Shown here piece by piece: positions 18,832 to 27,938 of a DNA stretch of 64,000 nucleotides. The DNA lies in contig NZ_CP026692.1 in the NCBI RefSeq assembly GCF_002949795.1, positions 4,448,545-4,512,544 on the forward strand, given 5' to 3'. The position numbers were made by a program, and so were the translations under genes. The notes under the pieces are model-generated. The model was not told the DNA's origin. It was given only the letters and a program-made list of their open reading frames with translations, and did not search any database. Within the stretch, counting starts at the first letter, position 1. Every line of letters starts with the position of its first letter. The stretch comes from Nostoc sp. 'Lobaria pulmonaria (5183) cyanobiont' (GTDB taxonomy: Bacteria; Cyanobacteriota; Cyanobacteriia; Cyanobacteriales; Nostocaceae).

Positions 18832-19116
18832 TCATCCCACTGTTACCACCCGCCGAATTTCGTCACTGCAAAACCCGATCGCCATTGGACGACGCACCCC
18901 CAAAAGTGCTACCACGTCGTACAATTCCAGTACCACCCCTTCTATTCGCAGGGAATGGACAATATCGCCGCTTTTTAGGTCAATCACTAGTAACCCACAG
19001 CGAGGCTCAACATTTTTCTGGTGCAATTTATCGTCCAAAGCCAAGCCGCTGAAGTTCTTGTGGCGACGGTAAGATAACCGCAGATTTAGAAATTCAACTG
19101 AATGGATTGGCAACAA
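18832..19116 (-). pseudogene. C-terminal remnant of a TIGR03032-type (DUF4915) protein
   Basis: The reverse strand encodes NFSGLALDDKL, RCGLLVIDLKSGDIVHSLRI and GVRRPMAIGFCSDEIRR, matching the C-terminus of the TIGR03032 family as I know it. Only about 90 residues remain; the frame upstream runs into stops and then into a minisatellite, and the large N-terminal part is missing. It is a decayed gene tail. An apparent ATG at 19116 is fortuitous. Confidence 0.7.
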
Positions 19117-19279
19117 TTACCGCGACTGATTTCATCCTTTAAGCTTGAGACATATTGGAATGGCATTTTCAATTGCGGCGTTGCATATTTGCGGGATGAT
19201 TTTGCTAGTTTTGTGGAATGGGCAACATGAGCGTCCCTTGTGGTGTACACACAAGTCTTCTAAAGCTGCTTTACACCTT

Positions 19280-19447
19280 GACCTGCAATGCCAATGCATC
19301 GACTTGCAATGCCAATGCATCGACCTGCAATGCCAATGCATCGACCTGCAATGCCAATGCATCGACCTGCAATGCCAATGCATCGACCTGCAATGCCAAT
19401 GCATCGACCTGCAATGCCAATGCATCGACCCGCAATGCCAATGCATC
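19280..19447. repeat. 21-bp minisatellite, 8 units
   Basis: Eight head-to-tail copies of GACCTGCAATGCCAATGCATC (21 bp), units 2 and 8 with one change each, then decay after 19447. Because 21 is divisible by three, every frame stays open on both strands and yields heptad proteins such as MPMHRPA repeats; these are not credible genes. The reverse complement resembles the array at 34631. Confidence 0.95.
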
Positions 19448-19611
19448 AACCTGTAAAGATTAGCCCACCCTACGTTACGCAGCAACTCTAAAAGACTTGT
19501 GTGAACACGATAGGTATTTCGGGGCGCTCATGTTGCTCACCCGACAAGAATCATCCCTTAATTCAGCAACGCCTAAATTGCTTAAGTTTTGTTGATTAAG
19601 CATAAAAAAAC

Positions 19612-19636
19612 TGGGATGGGCATCTTGCCCATCCCA
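19612..19636 (-). terminator. Rho-independent terminator of the flv operon
   Basis: A perfect 11-bp stem (TGGGATGGGCA / TGCCCATCCCA) with a 3-nt loop lies 80 bp after the flv1 stop; on the minus strand it is followed by G and seven T. The plus strand also has A/T runs, so it may work both ways. Confidence 0.8.
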
Positions 19637-19716
19637 CAAAAAAAAGAATTTTTGCGATCAAACGCCTTGGCTATATTCGAGCTAAGGCGATTTCGTTAAA
19701 TTAAATTTCTTACTAT

Positions 19717-21429
19717 CTAATAATGAGTGCCAGTTCTTCGATGGTTGATGGCAGTAACAGCATCAGGCTTGAGTAATTTACCTTCATCCACAGTTGCATA
19801 TACAACCCAGTGATCGCCACATTCCAAACGTTGGTTGACGGAACATTCCAAATATGCCAAGGCGTCGGTGAGGACAGTACAGCCGTTATCTGCAACTGCT
19901 GTACTAAAGTTGGCAAATCGGTCTTCCCCAGGCGCGAAAGATTTACGGAAATGCTTCATGTAGTCTTGATGATTGCCTTCAGGTAGAATATTTAAGGCAA
20001 ACTTACCGCCTGGATACATCAAAGATTCGATCGCTCGGTCTTTGGCGATCGCTACACTTATTCCCGGTGGGTTGAAGGTGGCTTGAGAAACCCAAGCGCC
20101 TAACATTGCTGTAGAGACTTCTCCAAGTTTCGCTGTCACTACACAAACGGAACCAACAATCCGACCAACAGCCTGTTCCACTGGAGTAGCGGCTTGTTGT
20201 GGTACACGTACCTTTTTAGCCTTTTTCAGTGCTTGGGCAAAGTCGGTACCTAGTTCTTCACAGAACTTGAGAGTGACATCATCAGGTTTAAACTTCACCT
20301 TTAGGGTGTCAAAGCCAAAGCGATATCCAGAATCTCGAAGTTTACCTTCGATTAAGTCAAATGCTTCGCCACTCCAGCCATAAGAACCAAAGACCCCAGC
20401 GAGTTTGCTGTTGTCACCACTCGATATCACAATCCCTAAAGCAGTATGAATGGGAGTTGGCGCATGACCACCGATGGTAGGAGAACCAATGATAAAACCC
20501 TCTGACTGTGCGAGGTTGATGCGAATTTCATCAGGGGTAGCAAATTCGCAGTTAATCGATTTGACTGCGACTCCACCTTTGGTTAATCCCAAAGCGATCG
20601 CTTGTGCTAAAGTCGCGGTATTTCCGTAAGCTGAAGCGTAAAGTAGGGCAACAGAAATCTCGCGATCGTTTTGAGAACGGCTCCACTCTGCATAAGCTTT
20701 GGTAAGTTCGATTAAGCTGGTGCGTACTAAAGGCCCATGACCCACAGCATACATTCTTACCTGCAAATCTGATATTTTCTCCAAAGCTGCTTGCACATGA
20801 GGAGTTTGGGGAGCCATCAGACAGTTAAAGTAGTAACGCTGGTCTTCTTTGAGCGCTTCCCAGTTATCATCAAACACTTCATCACCACAGAGATGAGTTG
20901 CAAATAATTTATCTGTGTAAAGAATTTGGGTTTGCTGATCGTAGGTACAAAGTCCTTCCGGCCAACGTGGACTAGGAATGGGGAAGAATTTTAAAACATG
21001 ACCATTACCTAAATCCAGAGTTTCTTTCCCCCGCATCACCAAGACGTTCAAATCTTGCTCTAGGAAAGCAGCACGCAAATTGTTTGCACCAGGAAGAGAA
21101 CAGACAAAAGTTACCTGTGGTGCCAGTTCTAAAATTGCTTTGAGGGTTGCAACTCGATTAGGACTAAAATGACCCAGGATGATATAATCCAAACGTTGTA
21201 AATCTAAAGTCTGCCGCAATGCCTCTAAATAAATTTCGGTAAAGCTTTCCGGTGGTGGATCAATAAGTGCGGTTTTATCAGCTTCAATTAAATAGCAATT
21301 AGAGGTAGTACCTCTTTCAAGTGCGTATTCAATTTCAAACCGCAGACGTGACCAACTACGTGCTCTGATAGCTTTAGTATTTGTAGCAATTGGTAAAACT
21401 TGTACGTCGCGTGGCTTGGAATTGGTCAT
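19717..21429 (-). CDS. flv1: Flavodiiron protein Flv1-type (flavin reductase fusion)
   Basis: 570 residues from ATG 21429 (MTNSKPRDVQVLPIATNT); a frame reaching upstream to 21573 is only STRR repeat. Domains in order: metallo-beta-lactamase-like (about 30-270), flavodoxin (about 290-440, VALLYASAYGNTATLAQAI) and C-terminal flavin reductase (about 460-570). The diiron loop reads LGHFSPNRVATLK instead of H-x-E-x-D-H, which is the Flv1/Flv4-class loss of canonical ligands. It would pair with Flv3 to reduce O2 to water with NAD(P)H. The adjacent flv3 upstream, 167 bp away, matches the arrangement of the heterocyst-specific flv3B-flv1B pair in Anabaena. Confidence 0.9.
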   Translation of the reverse strand: MTNSKPRDVQVLPIATNTKAIRARSWSRLRFEIEYALERGTTSNCYLIEADKTALIDPPPESFTEIYLEALRQTLDLQRLDYIILGHFSPNRVATLKAILELAPQVTFVCSLPGANNLRAAFLEQDLNVLVMRGKETLDLGNGHVLKFFPIPSPRWPEGLCTYDQQTQILYTDKLFATHLCGDEVFDDNWEALKEDQRYYFNCLMAPQTPHVQAALEKISDLQVRMYAVGHGPLVRTSLIELTKAYAEWSRSQNDREISVALLYASAYGNTATLAQAIALGLTKGGVAVKSINCEFATPDEIRINLAQSEGFIIGSPTIGGHAPTPIHTALGIVISSGDNSKLAGVFGSYGWSGEAFDLIEGKLRDSGYRFGFDTLKVKFKPDDVTLKFCEELGTDFAQALKKAKKVRVPQQAATPVEQAVGRIVGSVCVVTAKLGEVSTAMLGAWVSQATFNPPGISVAIAKDRAIESLMYPGGKFALNILPEGNHQDYMKHFRKSFAPGEDRFANFSTAVADNGCTVLTDALAYLECSVNQRLECGDHWVVYATVDEGKLLKPDAVTAINHRRTGTHY

Positions 21430-21442
21430 AGCTGTTAAAAAT

Positions 21443-21588
21443 TGGGGAATTGGGCATTGGGCATTGGGCATTGGGCATTGGGCATTGGGCATTGGGAATT
21501 GAGAATTGGGAATTAGGAATTGGAGAGAAGGGGAATAAGGAAAATAACCCATACCCCATGCCCTATACCCCATGCCCCATGCCCCATG
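21443..21588. repeat. STRR cluster between flv3 and flv1
   Basis: About seven tandem TTGGGCA heptamers (21443-21495), then AATTGGG-type variants, then a second cluster of CCCCATG heptamers (21548-21588). The two clusters are complementary in character (CATTGGG versus CCCCATG) and might pair in RNA between the two cistrons. Confidence 0.9.
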
Positions 21589-21596
21589 TCAAATCT

Positions 21597-23336
21597 TTAG
21601 TAGTAATTACCTACTTTGCGATGGCGAACGGCTGTCAATCCATCGTTTTTGGAAACACGACCTTCTTGGACGGTGCAGTATAAAATCCAGTGGTCGCTGC
21701 ATTCCATGCTGGTCTGTATTTCACATTCTATGTATGCCAAAGCATCAGTTAGAATCGGCGAACCGTTTTTCGCGGTTTGAGTTTTTACTCCCGCAAAGCG
21801 GTCAGCACCAGGATGCAAGCGCTTGAGGAAGTGTTTCTTGAGTTCTTGATAATTGCCTTCTTCCAAAACATTGAGGACGAAGCGATCGCCTATTTGCATT
21901 AAGGAATCAATAGCGCGGTCTTTAGCAACGGCTATTGTTAATCCTAAGGGTTGCAAACTCGCTTGCGTTACCCACGATGCCAGCATGGCACTTGAAGCAT
22001 TATCTTTTTTAGCGGTAACTATATACAGTCCACTACTAATCCGACCCAGCGCCTTTTCCATGTCAACGTCGAGGGACTTGATTTGCTTGATGTTGCGATC
22101 GCGCACCAGCAATTGTCCCAAGTCTTTACCCGCTTCTTCACACAACTGGAATGTTGATGCAGTCGGAGCCTCTCTAATCCGAATGGCTGGGAAAGCTTCT
22201 TTGATGCCAGAGTCGAGAAATTTTCTGCGGAGTGTATCAATGGGTTCATCATCCCCACCGTAACATTCAAACAGCCCAACCACTTGCTTGTTTTTGGCGA
22301 CAGCTAGCAATGAACTGATACTAGCTTGGGCGGCAGCGGCGGTAGTCGGGGGCATACCAATAACGATGCTAACTGCTCTACCGGCTAGTTCTTGGATTTC
22401 TTGGCTCTGGGCAGTACTTAGATCCAGGACTTCTACCCCAACCCCAGTTTTCTGTATACCTTCAGCAATTGCGTGACCAAGCCGCTCACTATACCCGTAA
22501 TCTGAGACAAAAAACATGCCAACGGTGGTTTCTGCTTTAGCTTGTTTTTGGCTCCAATTTTCGTAGCAGCCGGTTAGAACATCTAGATGGTGGTGTAATA
22601 ATGGGCCGTGACCGTTGGCGATAATATTAATCTTCCCTAGTTCGCTCATCCGCTTCATGGCATTCACCAAAGAACGAGCGTTAGGGCCCATCAAGCAGTC
22701 GTAGTAAAATCTAAAGTCAGCTTCGATCGCTTCTAAATCTTCGTCGAAGGTGCGATCGTCACAAAAGTGCATCCCAAAAGCATCACAGGTGTAAAGGGTT
22801 TGGGTTTTGCGGTCAAAGCTAAAGATTGTATCCGGCCAGTGCAGGTTAGGCGCACTCACGAATTCGATTTCGTGTCCTTTGCCGATATCTATGCGATCGC
22901 CAGTTTTCACAACCCGCTTACTAAAAGGATCGTGTACTAAGCCTTCCAAAAACTGAAGTGCAACTTTTGAGGCTAAGACAGTGGCTCTAGGAGCTAACTG
23001 GAGGACATCTTCTACTAAGCCGCTATGATCTGGCTCTGTGTGACTAACAATTATGTAATCAATTGTTTTGGGGTTAACAAGACCTTTGAGAGTCTCTAAA
23101 TACAGATCGCGAAACTTCTGGTGAGAAGTATCAATCAAAACTGTTTGTTCACCCCTAATTAGATATGAATTGTAGGTTGTACCGTTTTGCAGTCCGAATT
23201 CGATATCAAAGCGATCGCGATCCCAATCAAGAGAGCGAATCGCCGTTGTGTTAGGGGCAATTTCTACAGTTTGTATAGTTAACCGATGTTGAACGTTCTC
23301 TGCGTTGGCCTTGCCGGTCGTAGACATCGCTATCAT
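21597..23336 (-). CDS. flv3: Flavodiiron protein Flv3-type (flavin reductase fusion)
   Basis: 579 residues. The beta-lactamase-like domain keeps the canonical diiron ligands: [16 protein letters not shown] near residue 100, consistent with the Flv3 class. Flavodoxin ([19 protein letters not shown]) and flavin reductase ([19 protein letters not shown]) domains follow. It reduces O2 with NAD(P)H, normally as a heteromer with Flv1 encoded just downstream. The start at 23336 is backed by GGAG seven bases upstream; MSTTGK at 23327 is the alternative. The first codons lie inside a dispersed repeat, so the N-terminus is atypical. Confidence 0.92.
   Translation of the reverse strand: MIAMSTTGKANAENVQHRLTIQTVEIAPNTTAIRSLDWDRDRFDIEFGLQNGTTYNSYLIRGEQTVLIDTSHQKFRDLYLETLKGLVNPKTIDYIIVSHTEPDHSGLVEDVLQLAPRATVLASKVALQFLEGLVHDPFSKRVVKTGDRIDIGKGHEIEFVSAPNLHWPDTIFSFDRKTQTLYTCDAFGMHFCDDRTFDEDLEAIEADFRFYYDCLMGPNARSLVNAMKRMSELGKINIIANGHGPLLHHHLDVLTGCYENWSQKQAKAETTVGMFFVSDYGYSERLGHAIAEGIQKTGVGVEVLDLSTAQSQEIQELAGRAVSIVIGMPPTTAAAAQASISSLLAVAKNKQVVGLFECYGGDDEPIDTLRRKFLDSGIKEAFPAIRIREAPTASTFQLCEEAGKDLGQLLVRDRNIKQIKSLDVDMEKALGRISSGLYIVTAKKDNASSAMLASWVTQASLQPLGLTIAVAKDRAIDSLMQIGDRFVLNVLEEGNYQELKKHFLKRLHPGADRFAGVKTQTAKNGSPILTDALAYIECEIQTSMECSDHWILYCTVQEGRVSKNDGLTAVRHRKVGNYY
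23302..23330. repeat. Dispersed repeat over the flv3 N-terminal codons
   Basis: GCGTTGGCCTTGCCGGTCGT plus AGACATCGC matches the 4854 repeat at about 25 of 29 positions. On the minus strand it encodes the [10 protein letters not shown] segment of Flv3. Confidence 0.75.
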
Positions 23337-24448
23337 TATTCGTCTCCGAGCGCAAATTAACAGGTTTTTCTTCTGCCCCCATTGTCTCTATTATTTTTAT
23401 TTGAAGTTGTAATGAATATCAGTTTTTGAAAAATTTAGCTTGTATCAATTATTGCTATTTTTTAGCAAAAAATATGACTCCAAAAATATACTAAATATTA
23501 ATTTATCCCTAAAATTTACTGAGTACTTATTTTTGCTATTTATCTGACTCTATCTTAATTCAAAAATATCATAGCAATTATATTTTTAACTAGAAAAGCA
23601 TAATTTAAACAATATTAGCTTGCTGGTAGAGCTACCAAGTCTAAATTACTTTTAATACTTAATATTGTCAGAAAATATATTTATCAAGTATAAAAATTTA
23701 TTTTTTTCGGGTACTCCCTTAATTAGGAAAGGTAGGAAAAGTAGGAAAGGTAGGAAAAGTGGGAAAGGTAGGAAAAGTAGGAAAGGTAGGAAAGGTAGGA
23801 CAAAGCTTATCAAGCTTCTAACAAGCATCAAATAAGCTGTTAACATTAGTTTATTCAATGAGTATTGAATATATTGTTGTCTTAATCAAAAATATGGTGG
23901 CATAAAATATAAACTTTATGTAAAGTCGATACAACAGATATTTTTTGGAGATAATCAAGGCAATTTTCCAGAGACTAGTTTAATAAAAAGGAACTAGGTT
24001 TGTATATCTTTTTCCGCTCATCCAAATAGAAACTAGCGTAAAAATAATTTTTAAAGTTTCGATAAACCTCCGTAAGCATAGGAATAATCTCAGTAATTTA
24101 ATGATACAGTCCTTTATTATCGACTTTAGACATTAATCAAGACAACGCCAACAAATTCTTCTTGTCATAGCTATAAGCTACAGCCTTAGGCTATTGAATA
24201 AATTTACCTATATAGGTTAATGGTGTCATCTCAATGTGCCTAACTTTTTATAAAAATCTATTGTTGATGAAAAATTGCAACCTTTGATCGTGTTCTCAAG
24301 CCAATACTTATCGCGTAGCAGCCTTATAGACGCCGACATCCTTAATACTTGTAGTTCAAGTTCTTAGGATGTATGATTAGATACTTAAATTATTCAGTAT
24401 GTAGGCGTAAAAAGATACAAAAATTGATTGTGTAAAAGGTTATTGTTT
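23337..24448. other. Long AT-rich region upstream of flv3
   Basis: Contains the flv3 upstream region (minus strand) and a 9-bp repeat tract (23725-23796), then about 650 bp with no recognisable gene. A degraded dispersed repeat (GCGTAGCAGCCTTATAGACG) lies near 24313. An open minus frame over the 9-bp tract encodes only FLPFL-type repeats and is not a gene. Confidence 0.5.
23725..23796. repeat. 9-bp tandem repeat (AGGAAARGT), 8 units
   Basis: Eight consecutive nine-base units AGGAAAGGT or AGGAAAAGT (one begins GGG), plus a decayed ninth. It is a purine-only strand segment of 72 bp, which could form triplex or other non-B DNA. Confidence 0.92.
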
Positions 24449-24904
24449 ATGGGATGCCGATTAAAAGTGTTTCTCACAGAAGAAGAAAAGCTGACTTTAG
24501 AAGAGTTGAGAAAAGCCAAAGATGTTCCTCAACGTACTAAGGATCGTGCTCAAGTTTTACTGCTGAATACTCGCGGCTTAAAAAATGAGCAAATTGCAAA
24601 AGGCTTGAACTGGGCGATTTCAACAGTGCGTCAAACCCTTCACCGCTGGGAAAAGATGGGTTTAGCAGGTTTATGGGATGCTCCTGGTCGAGGAGGAAAA
24701 CCTCGATATTCGGAATCGGATTTGGTTTATCTCGAAAATTGTTTAGCTCAAGAGTCAGAGACTTATAACTCTAAACAATTAGCAAAAAAACTCGCATCTG
24801 AGCGTCAAATAAACTTGAGTGCAGATCGACTACGACGGGTATTGAAAAAAAGGGGAAGGAGGTTTGGAAGCGCACGCACACCCAGAAACAGCATAATTAG
24901 CTGA
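24449..24904 (+). pseudogene. Truncated IS630-family transposase, N-terminal DNA-binding part
   Basis: Residues from ATG 24449: MGCRLKVFLTEEEKLTLEEL, with QRTKDRAQVLLL and NEQIAKGLNWAISTVRQTLHRW (HTH) and LWDAPGRGGKPRYSESD, as in IS630 OrfA. After VLKKRG a run of A/G causes a frameshift: the +1 frame continues VWKRTHTQKQH, the expected family sequence, and then stops. The DDE catalytic half is missing. I could not find terminal inverted repeats, so element borders are not called. Confidence 0.82.
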
Positions 24905-25006
24905 TTAAATCATCTTGGACTCGAATCACTTGTTTCGTTTGGGCAGCGATCGCTAGATTTGGCATTGCATAATTAAGGGATAAACTGTCCATATTATGCA
25001 TCTAAC

Positions 25007-25090
25007 CTTAGCCGTAAGAACGGGCATCGTCGTGGTAAACAAAACTACATCTGTAGCGATTGCGACGTGCGTTTTGCCCCGCTTTGCTAA
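25007..25090 (+). pseudogene. IS1-type InsA fragment
   Basis: A short frame reads SRKNGHRRGKQNYICSDC, the zinc-finger-like N-terminal region of IS1-family InsA, then ends at TAA 25088. The first Cys pair and all of InsB are missing. It lies just after the IS630 remnant, marking a mobile-element graveyard. Confidence 0.7.
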
Positions 25091-25115
25091 CGCCAATTTC
25101 TAGAATCATAAGGAT

Positions 25116-27329
25116 TTATAATTTTGACAAAATCTCTGGCAACAACTGGCTAGGAACTTTAGATAAAGCCAGATTTTGTCCCTGTATCCCTAATTCATTA
25201 TGAAAAGTACGAATAGTTTTCACCACATAAGCGAAGGTTGTTTGATAAGCCTCTGGTTGTTTAATTAATCCGTTTAAGGCTTGCAAATGGTTATCTAATG
25301 CTATTTCTAAGTGTTGAGAGCGTGTCGCTTTGTCGCCATTAAAAGACTTATCTATTACTAGCTGATAATGTGCTAGTCCCAGGTTATTGTGAGAGGCAAG
25401 CAAATCAAAACTTAAAGAAGTACCGCTAAGTGAGTGAGCCAAAGCTATAGCTTCTTCGTAAGCGCTGATACATAGTTGCAGATACTTTTGCCGTGCCTCT
25501 TGAGTAGTTTCAGATAGGTTGGCTAGATGCCAGTAGGCAGTTCCCAGATTATTTTGTGTAGCGGCGCAGGCACTGGGAACATTAGCTGGAGTGCGATACT
25601 TAAGAGCTTCGCTATAAACATCTATGGCTAACTGGAGATTTTGGGCAGGTTGTTCGTATTGTGCCAGATTCCAACACGCAGTACCGATATTGTTTTGAAT
25701 CATGCCATACTTCAGCGGTTCCTCTTCAGGGTTGTAGTGTGCAAGCGCTTCATTGTAAGCTGCGATCGCTTTCTTTAAATGCACAATTGGTTGATTGTAT
25801 TGCCCTAGATGCCAGTAAGCAGTACCCAAATTATTTTGGCAAGCCGCATACTTTAATGAATCCATATCGGCTGTACGGTGGCTGAGTGCTTCACTGTAAG
25901 CGAAAATTGCTTGCTGCCAATTTTCAGATGGGTGAGAGAAACGAGCTAAATCACCATAAGCTGTCCCCAAATTATTTTGTACGCGAGCGTAAGTTTCCGA
26001 ATGTGTCTGGGGCGAAATCATCTTTAACGCCAACTGATAAAATTCTATTGCCTGCTCTATATAAGTTTGTCCCTCTTCAGAATTGGGTGGTGTGCGGTAT
26101 AGCATCCAGTAGAGTGTACCCAAATCATTCAAGATATCTGGGAGTTGCGGTGAGCTTTCGTCATAACTAATTGCCTCCTGATAGGCAATAATTGCCACCA
26201 TCAGGTTTTCTAAAGTTGCCTCTCCTTGCTCAATGCGAAGACGGTATAAAGTACCCAAGCGATGATAAGCCTCTGCCAGTATCTCCTCTGAAACTTGCTT
26301 TTCGTGTAATTCTTCAATCTCCAATAAAATCTGCTGTGGTTGTAAGGAATCCTCTGTATTTTGAGGAATACTTGTATTTATTGTTGCTATTACTAGCTCC
26401 GTTAACTCACTGCTAATATAAGATAAAGACGACAGCGATTGATTATTACTCCCACTACCAGACCGATTTGTAGATTCCTGTTGTTGTGGCGTAGCCTTCA
26501 ATAAATCCGCTGTTGATGGTGAAACTTCCTCAGTTTTGTGTAGGCGATTCCCTTGTATCTCTACTGGGAAATCAGAATTATTATCAAACTTTAACTCGGT
26601 GGCTGCGGTTTGGAGTTCTGCTTGGTTAACTGATTCATCTAGAATCGACTGCTCAATATTCCCTAAATCCAAGCTTCCAGAACGTGAAAAACGTTGTGGA
26701 TAGGCCAAATTCTGAGTTGCTGGTGTGGGTTCTCCAGCAAACATAAATACGCCAGTACGACAACGCCAAAACTGTGGTGCTGATTGCTTGATAGCTGATA
26801 ACCAAGGACGTGGTATCCACAACAGCAAATTAGATTCTAGGAATCGGCTGGATTCTTGTGTAGAGAAATATTGTTCGCTTAAGCGGAGATAGTGCAAAAA
26901 TAAACGCTGTGTCGCAACTGGTTGCTTCGTAAGATGCTCCACGCCGACAATCTGAAATGCTGGTACTGAAAAAGGTCTACCAGGAGTATCTTTTGATGCC
27001 CCAATAATTGGCGGTGGATAATTAGTCAACCATTGATTAATCTGGATTATGGGATTGGGATCGTTTAAATTCAAACGCAACGTGACTAATCGCGGATAAG
27101 CTGGAGTACTATTTTCCTGAGCATTTGATGATTGATATAGCACCTGTCCAACAGGATAAGCCAATGTAGAATGCAAACGGGCTGCTACCTGATTTCTTAA
27201 GTATAAATTATCACATACTGCCAAAAGAATTTGTCGTCGTAAGCCAAGACTTAAGGCAAGTTTCAGGCGGTGGTATACTTGCCGATTCCAAGTAGAATTA
27301 TTGTTGTGTGCAGTATCATTCACGCTCAT
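25116..27329 (-). CDS. Tetratricopeptide repeat protein
   Basis: 737 residues. The N-terminal 210 residues are a conserved but uncharacterised region (LGLRRQILLAVCDNLYLRNQ, GVEHLTKQPVATQRLFLHYL, LLLWIPRPWLSAI) that looks like an NTPase fold without a P-loop. A low-complexity linker (about 215-320) leads to at least seven TPR-type units with signature NNLGTAYWHLAQY at about 380-680. TPR arrays scaffold protein complexes; no partner can be named. The linker is Gln/Ser-rich and may be disordered. Confidence 0.85.
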   Translation of the reverse strand: MSVNDTAHNNNSTWNRQVYHRLKLALSLGLRRQILLAVCDNLYLRNQVAARLHSTLAYPVGQVLYQSSNAQENSTPAYPRLVTLRLNLNDPNPIIQINQWLTNYPPPIIGASKDTPGRPFSVPAFQIVGVEHLTKQPVATQRLFLHYLRLSEQYFSTQESSRFLESNLLLWIPRPWLSAIKQSAPQFWRCRTGVFMFAGEPTPATQNLAYPQRFSRSGSLDLGNIEQSILDESVNQAELQTAATELKFDNNSDFPVEIQGNRLHKTEEVSPSTADLLKATPQQQESTNRSGSGSNNQSLSSLSYISSELTELVIATINTSIPQNTEDSLQPQQILLEIEELHEKQVSEEILAEAYHRLGTLYRLRIEQGEATLENLMVAIIAYQEAISYDESSPQLPDILNDLGTLYWMLYRTPPNSEEGQTYIEQAIEFYQLALKMISPQTHSETYARVQNNLGTAYGDLARFSHPSENWQQAIFAYSEALSHRTADMDSLKYAACQNNLGTAYWHLGQYNQPIVHLKKAIAAYNEALAHYNPEEEPLKYGMIQNNIGTACWNLAQYEQPAQNLQLAIDVYSEALKYRTPANVPSACAATQNNLGTAYWHLANLSETTQEARQKYLQLCISAYEEAIALAHSLSGTSLSFDLLASHNNLGLAHYQLVIDKSFNGDKATRSQHLEIALDNHLQALNGLIKQPEAYQTTFAYVVKTIRTFHNELGIQGQNLALSKVPSQLLPEILSKL

Positions 27330-27595
27330 AGCGGCTAAAGAGCCAAAACATAGTAGATATCACCTTTCTGGGTGCATTAAAGTGGGCCAAACTCATCATA
27401 AAAATGATTTTTAATAAGTAGATGTTGTGCTGCTCAGGATATATTGAGCCTTCAATTATAGTAGGAACAATAAAGTATAATTATATACTTTCATTCCCAG
27501 TTCAATTTTAACAAAAAATAAAAAAGCAGGCCCCTCTTAAAATCGGAACCTGAAAAACTATAAAGAAGATGAAGTTTTCTTAAAATGTTTTACGA

Positions 27596-27775
27596 TCAAC
27601 TGCTCTTAGAAACAAAGAAGGCGACTAGAATCAAGCCGGCAACCAAAGCTGTAGCGGCAATTCCTAGTAGGATATAAGTTCGCTTTTGCCCTTCCGTGAC
27701 AGGTTCTGCTTGATAAACCTTTGGTTCCCGGGCAAAATTATTCAGAAGACCGCCTTCTTCATTGATATAGGGCAT
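27596..27775 (-). CDS. Ssl1498-family light-harvesting-like small membrane protein
   Basis: 59 residues from ATG 27775: MPYINEEGGLLNNFAREPKV, ...EPVTEGQKRTY, then one transmembrane helix (ILLGIAATALVAGLILVAFF) and SKSS. This matches the Ssl1498 family of single-helix cyanobacterial proteins annotated as light-harvesting-like, probably in the thylakoid membrane. It sits between the TPR gene and thiO-thiG. Confidence 0.85.
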   Translation of the reverse strand: MPYINEEGGLLNNFAREPKVYQAEPVTEGQKRTYILLGIAATALVAGLILVAFFVSKSS

Positions 27776-27938
27776 GAATGAATTCCTTTATCTTTATCGT
27801 TAATTTAATGTTACATAAATGCTAAATCTGGTCTTAAACTGCTAGATAAATCGTTACATTGTGGATTGGGCATTGGGTTATTCCTGTTGTCTCACTTGTC
27901 TGTTTATTTTCCATACCCCATGCCCTATTCCCTATTCT

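Noticed and set aside
19132..19491. Several long overlapping ORFs on both strands (MHWHCRS and MPMHRPA heptads)
   Set aside because: They are produced by the 21-bp repeat, whose length is a multiple of three; no family-like sequence outside the repeat.
21430..21573. N-terminal extension of flv1 ([10 protein letters not shown]...)
   Set aside because: The extension is translated STRR heptamers; the family start MTNSKPRD at 21429 is better.
23652..23858. Minus-strand 68-residue hydrophobic ORF (FLPFLLFLPF)
   Set aside because: Coded by the 9-bp purine repeat; no ribosome site and no non-repeat conserved part.
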